A stretch of DNA of 64,000 nucleotides from Ostrinia nubilalis (taxonomy: Eukaryota > Arthropoda > Insecta > Lepidoptera > Crambidae). The position numbers and the translations under genes were made by a program. Shown here piece by piece: positions 47,614-54,193 of this stretch; within the stretch, counting starts at the first letter, position 1, and every line of letters starts with the position of its first letter. The stretch is taken from assembly GCF_963855985.1 (NCBI RefSeq), contig NC_087104.1:2976001-3040000 (forward strand). Reading direction: 5' to 3'. The notes under the pieces are model-generated. The model was not told the DNA's origin, did no database searches, and saw only the letters and a program-made list of their open reading frames with translations.

Positions 47614-49793
47614 AATTTTACTGATTGCATTTTTGGCATCAGTATCGATCACTAATCACCCCCTGATAGTTATTTTGAAAATATATTTCATGTACAGAAT
47701 TGACCTCTCTACAGATTTATTATAAGTATAGATAGGTCAGTCAGTACCAGAGTTTTTGAGACGGCGAACGTCAGCGAGACTTCAGATATAGCTGAAGCAT
47801 GTATGCTCCGTCAAGTCATAATATGTCAATGTCACCCCTTTCGTGCTGCTCCCTTACCTTAGGCACTGACTCGAGTTAAGCTATAGTTAGCGACTGTGAG
47901 ACGGGCGCCCGCAGTGAGTGTGCGAGCGCGACAGCAACATAATTACGCTCGAGCGATAAAGATGGGTAGCTTGGGGTCATTGGACAAAATTCTACGTGCT
48001 CCCGGACCAGACTATATACCTATAACTTAGTGACACTAATCAAAACTCATTCAATCAATGGAGAGCTAGATATAGATACAAACTACAGCGGACTTTTGTT
48101 CCTTTACAGAGGAGCAGATCAGCATCTTAGTGACGGCAGACGACTACTTGCCCAAGCTGGTCGAATACTGCAATATGAAGATCTCGGCGATGGCTATTGT
48201 AGACGAGACCAAGCAGTCGTGGGCTGATGATGATGACTTCCAAGTGCTGAAGCCTAACATCACTATTAAGGTAATTTTCTACCCATTAAACCCGTTTGGT
48301 TCTTCTGAGCCATATTTTTTTCCTACCAATGAAGGGCTGGATAAAAATTGGTGAGATAGTGACGTCATGCTAGTAGTTATTCGCAAAAAATGTGCCAATG
48401 AATGGGTGTAAAACGGGACTATTTTCACTTTTCCGTCCCAACCGTTGCAATCTCTATGTAGCCAGGATTTACAGCTTGACCGCCAACATTAAAACATACC
48501 CAGTGAAGACCAAGATTGTCCTAAGAAAAAGTTAAAACTGTTGGATCCGCAACGAAACTAGATCAGACGGATATAGGTCCCCCTATATCGTTAAGGATCG
48601 ACATCTGGGCCATGACCATGCTATATGAATGTCAAGATGATGGGATCACTTATTGTTTTGAACAGACGTTGCTAACTTTTTTGTACTCATTAAGCACATA
48701 TTTGTACCTACAAATGTAATTTTGGTACTTTCTTAGTCCAGTCAAGGTCAGTACTGATCCCGTTATTTTGACGCATGCACCTATGACCTATGCACTGTGT
48801 CATAAAAAGCCATAAAGGTATTTTTTCTGCAAATAGGTTTTTAAAAGCGCTTTTACGTGCGTGCCAATCTACCCTACATAACTCTTCAATCGTTCACCTG
48901 TTCCTCAGTTCAACGACGACCTGATCATCGACCAGCCAGCCACCGCTGTCCTTTCGTTCCCGAACCCGCTGGATCGTTCGCTGTCCGGGTGCGAGTTCCG
49001 CGTCACGTCGTCCGGGATCGCCGGCCGGACGCTTAGGATCGCGGCGTCCGACGTGGGGCCTAAGGGAGTCGTGTCCGCGGAGTTACCTGTACAGCCTAAC
49101 GTAAGTAGACTTTTAAAATGATGTTTATTAGTAAGTAAACAATGTAGTATTTGTGATTAGTGATTGCTTCCCAAAGCACAAAGTCCTACTGGTGGACGTT
49201 GTGACAAAAACTTAAAAATCTGTGGCAAGGTCTTCAGTGGTGGACATCAGGAATGATCCAACATGCCCGGACGCTCTACGAATTTTAATGGTGCGTTCAC
49301 ACTGGGCGAACGGGCTCGCGCGGCACGCTGATCATTCTGCTCACCCTACTCTTGAGTGAGCAGGATGTCGAGTTTGCCGCGTGAGCCCGTTCGCCCAGTG
49401 TGGACGCACCATTACAAAAATTTTAAACGTGTGTGTTTTGAGCTTACTGCTTTAGTTAGCCAATCCCATGGTTACACCTTGTAGATATTAAACCTATAAT
49501 TAGGTTGTATATCTTTTTATCACTCTCGCGGCTCGCCAGAGACAGCGACTATCACAGATTTAAAAAGTTTGTTGGCAACATTAGCCTTTGAAAAACATTT
49601 GAAAAGCGAAAAAAAAATAGTGTAAGAAACATGAAAAAATTTCAAGTAACACTGTGAAATATTTTGCAATTGTATTTTTGACACGTTTTTTTGTTAACAG
49701 AAACTCGGCAAGATCAATTTCGTAGCGACATTCAAGTCTGTGGAACTAAAGGACATCACTGGGGCTGCTAGCGTCGAGGTGTTCGAAGGATAA
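27187..49793 (+). CDS. Tg: Transglutaminase (hemocyte/annulin-type), 14 coding exons, 705 aa
   Basis: Coding exons: 27187-27257, 29809-29939, 30688-30806, 39066-39198, 41297-41480, 42583-42800, 43919-44125, 44581-44800, 45254-45412, 46109-46229, 46698-46806, 48110-48270, 48909-49100, 49701-49793. All have GT/AG borders and the frame stays open to TAA. The enzyme makes calcium-dependent gamma-glutamyl-lysine cross-links between proteins; insect members act in hemolymph clotting and cuticle. Cys276 (YGQCWVFAG), His340 ([10 protein letters not shown]) and Asp363 (AIDATPQE) form the triad; the 23-residue His-Asp step equals that of human TG2. The N-terminal sandwich is about 1-125 and the C-terminal barrels about 490-705. 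No signal peptide is seen, as in leaderless transglutaminases. The start AACAATGG has good context. Confidence 0.96.
27505..28799. mobile_element. TIR element, 1295 bp, TA target
   Basis: CCGTAGAATGGGGTTACTTTG at the left pairs with the right end at 28779-28799; TA flanks both (27503-27504, 28800-28801). AATGGGGTTACTTTGAT-like motifs recur inside (near 27700 and 27830). It holds a 133-codon open frame (28036-28437) of unknown kind and a small LINE 3' end at 28545-28598. Non-autonomous or of an unfamiliar family. Confidence 0.75.
28545..28598 (+). mobile_element. Tiny LINE 3' end with (GAAA)n tail
   Basis: TTGTCCAGCAGTGGACGTC then GGCTGAAAAGAAAGAAAG. Same 3' subfamily as 11622-11680, inside the 27505-28799 element. 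Confidence 0.6.
29520..29759. repeat. MITE (CAGCGTCAAATAGTTCGTGAC family), host of a second MITE
   Basis: The left end CAGCGTCAAGTAGTTCGTGA pairs with the right end CACGAACTATTTGACGCTG. A relative without insertion is at 52841-52947. Confidence 0.75.
29581..29698. repeat. MITE (GGGTTGCACCAC family) nested in 29520-29759
   Basis: GGCTGAGTTGCGCCACC and GGTGCAACCCAGCC are terminal inverted repeats; the interior pairs further (TTTGACCGTAAC with GTCAAAGTTAAAG). Confidence 0.75.
29809..29939 (+). CDS. Tg: Transglutaminase coding exon 2
   Basis: Residues 24-67, including [20 protein letters not shown] of the N-terminal beta-sandwich. Its acceptor lies only about 50 bp after a nested MITE pair. Confidence 0.95.
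30003..30165 (+). repeat. GGGACTATT interspersed repeat
   Basis: About 160 bp, closely matching 46401-46567 (shared GTCCCGGGGGAAAGTTAAAC and GACCCGCAACGAAATTAATC). No coding potential; SINE- or MITE-like. Confidence 0.7.
30688..30806 (+). CDS. Tg: Transglutaminase coding exon 3
   Basis: Residues 68-107. Enters in phase 1, leaves in phase 0. The next intron is 8.3 kb and holds Gypsy element 2. Confidence 0.95.
31021..31243 (-). repeat. 3' LTR of Gypsy element 2
   Basis: TGTAGGG...CCTACA, no difference found from 36188-36410. Confidence 0.95.
31971..32903 (-). pseudogene. Gypsy element 2 integrase core frame, displaced by a frame change
   Basis: 310 codons overlapping the end of the Gag-Pol frame by about 47 bp. 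Cys8 and Cys11 complete the zinc site whose histidines lie upstream in the other frame. Asp41, Asp100 and Glu136 form the catalytic triad with 35 residues between the last two. A chromodomain-free basic tail follows. The change in frame lies near 32890-32925. No slippery heptamer with a downstream structure was seen there, so a mutation or sequencing indel is likelier than programmed shifting. Confidence 0.85.
32857..36144 (-). CDS. Gypsy element 2 Gag-Pol (protease, RT, RNase H, integrase zinc region)
   Basis: 1095 codons in one frame. Gag capsid region is about 70-230. CCHC zinc knuckles are at 257-270 and 279-292. The protease motif DSGS is at 417-420. Reverse transcriptase spans about 600-780, with [14 protein letters not shown] near 655-668 and catalytic FIDD at 723-726. 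RNase H starts about 865 with LHTDASA. The integrase N-terminal histidines follow (QVHDKGHF), but the paired cysteines fall in another frame. Residues after about 1080 are out-of-frame read-through. Confidence 0.92.
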   Translation of the reverse strand: MYFARKSQKTYEHTRTTTPLYRPACFKIQTESYDGNMPNYGKERRKSRQDDYEDCDDDNITHNPTHMLQMTAELVPRYSGRDNTYPVSRWIEDVESNAEIFGWSPLQQLLVARRSLTDTAQLWLRSERPFKSWDDLKAAISKEFPDTVDIKAIHEQMSARKKRVDETCLDYMLIMKELGKRGKMPDYVAIKYIVDGIVDVETNKIMLYGVTTYNDLKEKLKIYETISRKMQSAVQQRRAVSTSKQQSDRRGSWKIRCYSCGETGHASTDCPHKSKGMKCFKCNQFGHVGSACTSTATANRKTSEEFGKSRQDDHRQKKSAMFAADITRDCGASSGELWNELQDYQHHDKKRTMFTTSNSIEGSAPSGSSTNDDEPKMATFVYDEMSTLSTSQINKTEEKKPVIVLTMNEVPQKALVDSGSDVNIISEDVYIELGKPKCEKDDLVLSGIGQGTVRSLGKCLLNLCVDEQYYLDVIFHVINKEYLPYDVILGQEFLNDVTVVIKKGCVKFYTKEWERLGCYVSEVCSSNSVVGPMKDPALREEVIECIQKYKPEQTEEAPLQLKIVLKDEVPVALRPRRLALKEQEIVEEQIAEWLEKDIIRVSHSEYSSPLVLVKKKDNSIRVCVDYRMLNRKIMKDEFPLPVIEDLIDKLKDAKVFSVLDLKNGFFHLRVSEESVKYTSFVTHNGQYEFLRAPFGLSICPKYFMRFITIIFRDLLAKVEVIIFIDDLLIPAKDEIQAVQRLKNVLMISERYGLEMNWKKAKLVCREIEYLGHLVKDGEVRPTTEKIDAVMRYPKPATTRQVRSFLGLTSYFRKYIKDYAQIAKPLTDLLKKDILFQFGDKEIIAFATLKRKLSDSPVLKIYDSNLPTELHTDASAVAYSAILMQQHEDGWHPVYYMSKRTSEAESRYTSYELEALAIIEGVKKFRVYLYGIHFKIVTDCQAFELTLKKKDLSPKVARWVLYLGQFDYEVEHRTGSKMQHADALSRHPCMTITGNSLQNQIRLAQQNDDGLRAVCEVLKHHSYADYWLDNGLLYKGEQKQLVIPKSLEKEIIKQVHDKGHFSMKKMKEIIKQDYYIQDLEEVARVCGYLHTLSDGN
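36165..36182 (-). promoter_or_regulatory. Primer-binding site, tRNA-Pro type
   Basis: On the minus strand, five bases after the 5' LTR, reads TGGGGGCTCGTCCGGGAT. This is the 18-nt complement of a tRNA-Pro 3' end, the same primer site known from murine leukaemia virus. Confidence 0.85.
36188..36410 (-). repeat. 5' LTR of Gypsy element 2
   Basis: Partner of 31021-31243. It would drive minus-strand transcription toward the gag start at 36144. Confidence 0.95.
36436..37231. other. Intron 3 remainder, no recognised feature
   Basis: AT-rich intronic sequence between the Harbinger-like MITE and the next MITE. Confidence 0.5.
37232..37344. repeat. MITE (GCCCGTTTTCACC family)
   Basis: The left arm GCCCGTTTTCACCACCAATC pairs with the right end GATTGATGGTGAAAACGGG; inner arms pair around AAGTAACCCCTAT. 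Confidence 0.78.
37722..37925 (+). repeat. Lepidopteran interspersed repeat (CGACTTCGTACGCGTGG family)
   Basis: GCGGCCGCCCACGACTTCGT, TTTTACCCCCTTAGGGGTTG, and at the end a (CAGT)n stretch plus CTTTTATAGATAGAGA. Class unassigned. Confidence 0.6.
38098..38200 (+). mobile_element. Diverged LINE 3' end
   Basis: GGCCGACGATCTAGTTAAGG and CCCAGCAGTGGACTTGTAAT match the 3' coding end of the RTE-like LINEs at low identity. Confidence 0.5.
38839..38983. repeat. Harbinger-like MITE copy 2 (inverted relative to copies 1 and 3)
   Basis: Ends CACCCGTATTCACAAAC and GTTTGTGAATACGGGCG; the interior is the reverse complement of 52244-52389. It ends about 80 bp before the acceptor of transglutaminase exon 4. 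Confidence 0.8.
39066..39198 (+). CDS. Tg: Transglutaminase coding exon 4
   Basis: Residues 108-151, ending in [10 protein letters not shown], the conserved link from the N-terminal domain to the core. Confidence 0.96.
39601..40675. mobile_element. Foldback element with ~420-bp inverted arms, TA target
   Basis: Arms 39637-40058 and 40250-40670 are reverse complements at high identity by eye, with a 191-bp spacer. The outer ends are CAGTG/CACTG with TA flanks (39599-39600, 40676-40677). No coding frame. It lies in transglutaminase intron 4, so the pre-mRNA could fold into a long hairpin. Confidence 0.85.
40690..40951 (+). mobile_element. Retroelement 3' end with (TAAA)n tail
   Basis: Ends ACGTGAACAATAAAC then TATAAATAAATAAATAA, a polyadenylation signal plus simple tail typical of a non-LTR element. 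The 5' limit is uncertain. Confidence 0.5.
41297..41480 (+). CDS. Tg: Transglutaminase coding exon 5
   Basis: Residues 152-212, with [14 protein letters not shown] and [20 protein letters not shown] of the catalytic core. Confidence 0.96.
42583..42800 (+). CDS. Tg: Transglutaminase coding exon 6, catalytic cysteine
   Basis: Residues 213-285, starting [11 protein letters not shown] and ending after [13 protein letters not shown]; nucleophile Cys276 is at 42770-42772. The acceptor is TTTCCAG at 42576-42582. The CACAG 11 bp earlier would put a stop in frame. Confidence 0.95.
42828..43030 (+). repeat. Lepidopteran interspersed repeat (CGACTTCGTACGCGTGG family)
   Basis: CTAGCGGCCGCCCGCGACTT at the start and CAGTCAGTCACCTTTGAG near the end. 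It begins only about 28 bp after the donor of transglutaminase exon 6. Confidence 0.6.
43074..43136. repeat. Short hairpin repeat
   Basis: TATTACGTCATAAATGTCA and its near-perfect inverse TGACATTTATGACGTAATA are separated by about 20 bp. Confidence 0.7.
43475..43592 (+). pseudogene. Partial duplicate of transglutaminase exon 7 with its acceptor
   Basis: 43549-43592 repeats the first 44 nt of exon 7 (43919-43962) with one difference, a synonymous ATT/ATC. The preceding ~70 bp repeats the intron end, including TGCTTATCCTCA and the ACCCACAG acceptor. The copy breaks off into a GTAGGCCTA-ATGCGCGC repeat at 43592. If used, it would shift the frame. Confidence 0.88.
43592..43740. repeat. GTAGGYCTA-ATGCGCGC repeat at duplication breakpoint
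   Basis: Resembles 21454-21550 at its start. It has GATAAG/TTATC inverted motifs and a CGATAGAAAAGTCTATCG hairpin at 43687-43704. Confidence 0.5.
43919..44125 (+). CDS. Tg: Transglutaminase coding exon 7, catalytic histidine
   Basis: Residues 286-354, [19 protein letters not shown] onward; His340 is at 44080-44082. The donor GTTATC is weaker than the others. A partial copy of the exon start lies upstream at 43475-43592. Confidence 0.95.
44250..44510 (-). mobile_element. Two RTE-like LINE 3' fragments, minus orientation
   Basis: About 44255-44370 and 44380-44510 each begin with a GTCCACTGCTG-like 3' end and continue into the antisense C-terminal coding region. Both are diverged. They fill most of transglutaminase intron 7. 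Confidence 0.65.
44581..44800 (+). CDS. Tg: Transglutaminase coding exon 8, catalytic aspartate
   Basis: Residues 355-427. [14 protein letters not shown] carries Asp363 (44604-44606), followed by [14 protein letters not shown]. Confidence 0.96.
44850..45068 (-). mobile_element. RTE-like LINE internal fragment
   Basis: The minus strand encodes [20 protein letters not shown], a segment recognised from the region before the RT domain of RTE-type LINEs. It lies in transglutaminase intron 8. Confidence 0.65.
45254..45412 (+). CDS. Tg: Transglutaminase coding exon 9
   Basis: Residues 428-480, [11 protein letters not shown] then an acidic stretch ([12 protein letters not shown]) that in relatives contributes to calcium binding; the latter is inferred. 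Confidence 0.95.
46109..46229 (+). CDS. Tg: Transglutaminase coding exon 10
   Basis: Residues 481-521, start of the first C-terminal beta-barrel ([20 protein letters not shown]). Confidence 0.94.
46401..46567 (+). repeat. GGGACTATT interspersed repeat
   Basis: Close relative of 30003-30165, in transglutaminase intron 10. Confidence 0.7.
46698..46806 (+). CDS. Tg: Transglutaminase coding exon 11
   Basis: Residues 522-557, [19 protein letters not shown]; barrel 1. Confidence 0.94.
47087..47735 (+). repeat. Lepidopteran interspersed repeat with internal tandem copies and (ACAG)n
   Basis: Begins CTAGCGGCCGCCCGCGACTT. It contains three tandem copies of a ~115-bp segment with CCCGCTAACTCCCGTTCCCG and ends in an (ACAG)n run at 47567-47611. 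Reverse-complement relative of 3050-3388. Confidence 0.7.
48110..48270 (+). CDS. Tg: Transglutaminase coding exon 12
   Basis: Residues 558-611, with [18 protein letters not shown] and ending KPNITIK. Confidence 0.94.
48414..48577 (+). repeat. GGGACTATT interspersed repeat, diverged
   Basis: Shares GTAGCCAGGATTTACAGCTT and GATCCGCAACGAAACTAGAT with 46401-46567. In transglutaminase intron 12. Confidence 0.6.
48909..49100 (+). CDS. Tg: Transglutaminase coding exon 13
   Basis: Residues 612-675, second C-terminal barrel ([19 protein letters not shown]). Clearly more GC-rich than neighbouring introns. Confidence 0.94.
49290..49410. repeat. MITE with ~37-bp terminal repeats GGTGCGTTCACACTGGGC
   Basis: Ends GGTGCGTTCACACTGGGCGA and its inverse, with few mismatches over 37 bp; a GC-rich 121-bp unit in the last transglutaminase intron. 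Confidence 0.78.
49701..49793 (+). CDS. Tg: Transglutaminase coding exon 14 and stop
   Basis: Residues 676-705, ending ASVEVFEG and TAA at 49791-49793. Confidence 0.94.
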   Translation, partial: KLGKINFVATFKSVELKDITGAASVEVFEG

Positions 49794-49994
49794 ACGACTC
49801 TATGACATAAGGAGGAGGGTGTAACTTGAGATGCATTCGCAATTATATGGTATTACCAGGCCTGTTCATCTCCGCGAGTTTACATCGAAAACAAAACACG
49901 CACGATGGCCCACCTACAGGATACTATTCGACAAGGCCTCACATACGAGCGAACATTGACTCACGCACGCGTATTCTTGTGTATGATGGAAGAA

Positions 49995-50708
49995 AATAAA
50001 GAAAATGGTGTACTAAATACTGTGCAGTATTTAACTGCCTAAATAATAATAAAAACACAGAATGTACTTTTTTAAGTTGCCTCAAGACACTGAGAGGTAA
50101 TAAGTGGTTAATATTATTCATGATAATTCATGCTAAATCATGTATTTCCTCCGCCATTTTCCGCAGTTTGGCACCTCACGTCACATCATTTTACCGAAGT
50201 CAGCCCTATAGCTTCGGCGCAGTGCCGATCACTGACGTTTGTCAACAAAATGGTGTTTGACTCTTGAGACAGGCTAAATTACACCATATTGTTAATGACA
50301 TTGAGCATACATTTTTTTAAATACCTTCGCGAAGTAAAACTTCTGTACGTAGTACTTATTATTATTCTGTGGTATTACCAGTATGGTAAAAAAAATGTTA
50401 CCATTCTAGTTTTAAGATCTATTTTGTTGTATTGAAAGTTGTATTGAATAACTTTACTACGTCACAAAATATTATTTAGTGTTTTCTTAAGTAAGCAAAC
50501 CAGTGACAAAAAGTAAAATGTAAAATTTATTGTTTGTTATATTTTCAATTTTGAATCTCTTAAAATTGTATGTGCCATAAAATGGTGTTGTTAATATTAT
50601 AAGTTAAAATCTAAGATACATATTATACAAAATGTTTACAGTCAAAACTAAATATTAAGGTAGCTTTTAGGTCATTATGTTTAGATATTTTATATCTCCA
50701 GTAATAAA
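49995..50708 (+). terminator. Candidate polyadenylation signals of transglutaminase
   Basis: AATAAA hexamers lie at 49995-50000 and 50703-50708, about 200 and 910 bp after the stop. Which is used cannot be told from sequence. Confidence 0.45.
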
Positions 50709-52243
50709 TATTTTATACTTTTGAAATATTTATTTATTCTTACACCATTTAAGTAGGTAATAAAACCGAGTTACGACCAATTCAGCTGATGAACAAGAAG
50801 CCATATTATAATATTAGGGAAATACGACTGTACCCTAAAATGGACCTTTTAAATACTTGTAGGAATCTGAATTTGACATACATTTAATGTATCATTTCTC
50901 TTATTTAATGTTGGGTTTTGTATTATTAGTGAAAAAGATATTTAAGTAAATATCTTGATCAGATTGGAGGTTAATGAATTAAACGCAGTATTAAAAACAA
51001 AACTGTATTATCAATTCCATGCAAAGTTGACCATTTTCGCTTACACCGACCACGACACATGTCTTTCACTTTGTTCTGGACCTACTTATGACACTTTATT
51101 AGAAGGAGTTTGTTGCTAGAATTATTACAATAATTAAAGAGAGAGAAAGACAATACTCTTTCTCATATTGGAAAGATTTCTTTAGTAATTGCATCTACAT
51201 GAATCCCGGTGATTTTAAAAAGTCTCTAGCCAGACTATAATGGTGGTATGTGATTTTCAATTTAAGCTACCAAGACGGTGCCACTTTGCAGTAGGATTTT
51301 ATTCAAAATCCAAAACTATTAACTACTTTATGTAGAAATGTTTTCAGAAAAATTCTGACCTCGTATGGGACGATACCCATTGACCGGCGCGGGTCGGAGC
51401 GCACTTGCACGGCCGTAAAGAAAATAGTATTTTATTAACAATTCTTATAGACGTGATTGTTTACAACTGTTTAACTGACATTTCAATCCGGACGGCTGCG
51501 AAAGCATGCTTCGGAAGCCGGTCGGTTCCGACCGTATTCCAGCGGATACGTGCGCATTCCAGCGCATTTTTGGCCGAACGGACGCTTCGCTGCGCGCCGA
51601 ATCGCGCCAGTCAATGTGAATCTTGCCGCGTACATAATTTGCTATTTGTAAACAGCTCTTTCTATTAAAAAATTTGACCAATCGGTGATGCATTAATCTG
51701 TTATATTTTTCGTCGATATTGGCGCTTTTTACAAATTTTAGAGACGCGGTACCGACATATACAAATGTAGAAAACTATCTACTAATTCATTACTCTAGCA
51801 CTACTAATAAAAGTAAATACTTTATGTGACGCAATGATTGTTTTACAACTAAATCGGATAAGTGTTGTGATCTCGCTCTTTTCAATAGCAAACCAGAGGC
51901 AAAATTATGTTTTGTCTCTTTCTACATCCTTCAAAATAAAGTCTCATAACTGAAAATCATGCCCACCATAATCCCTGAACCACAATAATGAAGCTTATAT
52001 TTACAGGTATTCAAAATAAAAATAAACTGGAAAAAACAACAAGCCGTGGCAAATAAACAATCATTTACAATATATCACACATTGATATGAGGCTGTCGAC
52101 CATTTGGGTGGAAATCTAGATATATTTACATACAGAACTCGTTGTATTACGATTTGACTCCAAAGATCTTATTCATAAAGTGCATTTTTTAATAAATAAA
52201 TAAATCAAATAAGTGCATAACACAGTTTGTTTTGAGACAATAC

Positions 52244-52389
52244 CGCCCGTATTCACTAACGATGCTTGCTTAAGTGAAGCAGCAAATCGAACTCACAGCG
52301 TTGAATAGAGCTCTGTGATTGGTTCGTGTGTCACCCTGTGCGTCCACGCGCACTGTGAGACCTCATAGTAATGTTTGTGAATACGGGCG
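52244..52389. repeat. Harbinger-like MITE copy 3, TAC target duplication
   Basis: Perfect ends CGCCCGTATTCAC and GTGAATACGGGCG; TAC at 52241-52243 and 52390-52392. The most complete of three copies. Confidence 0.82.
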
Positions 52390-52840
52390 TACATTACATT
52401 TTGATGCAAAACGCCGCTCGACGTGCAAATGCGATAGTCTCCTGTCGCTTCTCCAGATGGCGTCAGTTTTATTTTTGACTCTACAGTGGCGCCAACTAGT
52501 GAGCACAAAATTGAAGTAGTCCTCACACTGATTTAGCAAAAAAGTTGAATTCATATTACTTTGTATTATGAACAGTCGAATAGTGTATTCACCAATAAAT
52601 GCATTCTAACATAATATTAAGAATATAATTATCACCGATAAAAAATCTTAAGATACCCCCAAATGGACGGCCAGCCGTTTCAATAATAACATAACATTAT
52701 CGGAAATATGTAACTTCATAAATTCATTCACATTTGTATCAGCAAGGAACTTGTAGGACGGCGAAATAAATAACTGCTTATGAGAAGTGGCCATATTTAA
52801 TACATAGTTTTAATAGGTAGCCTTACTACTTTACGTGCAG

Positions 52841-52947
52841 TCAGCATCAAATAATTCGTGACACCCAAAGTGGCCAAAAAGTTGGAAGTTGACTTATTCC
52901 AATGTAACAAAGACGTGTTGAACTTTTTGGCTACTGTATTTGATGCT
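52841..52947. repeat. MITE (CAGCRTCAAATAATTCGTGAC family)
   Basis: CAGCATCAAATAATTCGTGA pairs with TATTTGATGCTG, and CCAAAAAGTT with AACTTTTTGG. An empty-site relative of 29520-29759. Confidence 0.7.
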
Positions 52948-54051
52948 GAAATAATATATTTTTCATTTAGTTTTGGTCGCACCTTGATAATATCTATGCA
53001 TTATTTATAAGCTTTATGTATTACATTGCTTAAAAGAAAAAACAAAATAAGACGGCAATATTATAAGTAAGGCTACCTATTGTTTATATCGAGTGCCAAG
53101 TCCAATGATAAAACAAACAAAAAAACTAATAAAACTATTTAGATTTTTCCAATTACACGAATTTTAAATGCAGTATGCTACAGAAGGCTTTTGGGCAGTG
53201 AGAGTAAAAACTTTTTTACGTTCGTTTTAATTTTCTTTTTTTTTTCCGAACCATTTTTTTTATTTCCAATCATTATTAAAATTTCCCTTTTTGGCATATT
53301 GCTTGTTTTCACGTAAAGATTTCAAATATACTGTACATTTTTGATGTTTTATATAACTGTATTCTTAATTTAAATAATACTTATCAACGAGATAGTTTTT
53401 CAAATAAGTTTTTCAATAAATAAAATTCATTTCACTGGAAATATTATTGCTTTCACGCAGTTCAGCACTCAATTTGAGTGTGATTTTTATATTAAATGCC
53501 GTTTCTAATATTTATTTTTCGGTTCTTGATAACAAATGTATAAAAAATCTTATTATTTGAGACATTACAGTTTCAGTACCAGAGACAACCAGTTTTGATT
53601 CAAGCCCATCAAAAAAATTGTATTTAGCCTCTAAAACAATAGAATGCTTTTAATACATTTGTTTTCAAGAACCATAAACAAACCGTCCTAAACGAAATTG
53701 TTCGATTCTCAACTATAAATTATGACTTTTATGTTATATTCACTGCATTTGGACCCCATGACCACAAGAGTAAATAGATTTTTATTTATTTGGCATATTA
53801 AATACGATAAATGCGAAATTGAAAACATCAGCACATCTTACAATTATACCGTATTTCAATCAATAACTTTTGTACTTAATCTTGCATTGATATCAGTAAG
53901 AATACACTATACAATTTCACTAAAGCATTCTTGAAAAGTTTGCACATTTCAAATTCCTTTAATTTCAAAAACTTCGATAATTTAACACAGTGGACCAACA
54001 ACTGTTCCCTGAATGCTCCTGTGGCCACAAGGTCGAACGCCTATGCCTAAC

Positions 54052-54193
54052 CTAGTGTACTTTGGCTTTCCCGGTGACCACCTTGGCGTATTCTTCGTAG
54101 AACCGCGGGAAAAGCTGGATCGCGAAGTACACCACGCTTAAATATGCGATGATTGCGAGCGTTAGGATCAAGTCGAACACTGCTGGTTTTACG
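54052..54193 (-). CDS. NCLN: Nicalin last exon, membrane helix and stop
   Basis: VKPAVFDLILTLAIIAYLSV and a lysine-containing tail ending KAKVH before TAG. Confidence 0.93.

Larger units (their letters stand above)
50711..54051. other. Intergenic stretch between convergent genes
   Basis: Separates the 3' ends of transglutaminase (plus) and nicalin (minus). It contains the MITEs at 52244-52389 and 52841-52947. No gene recognised. TTTATT at 53781-53790 could serve as the nicalin polyadenylation signal on the minus strand. Confidence 0.5.
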
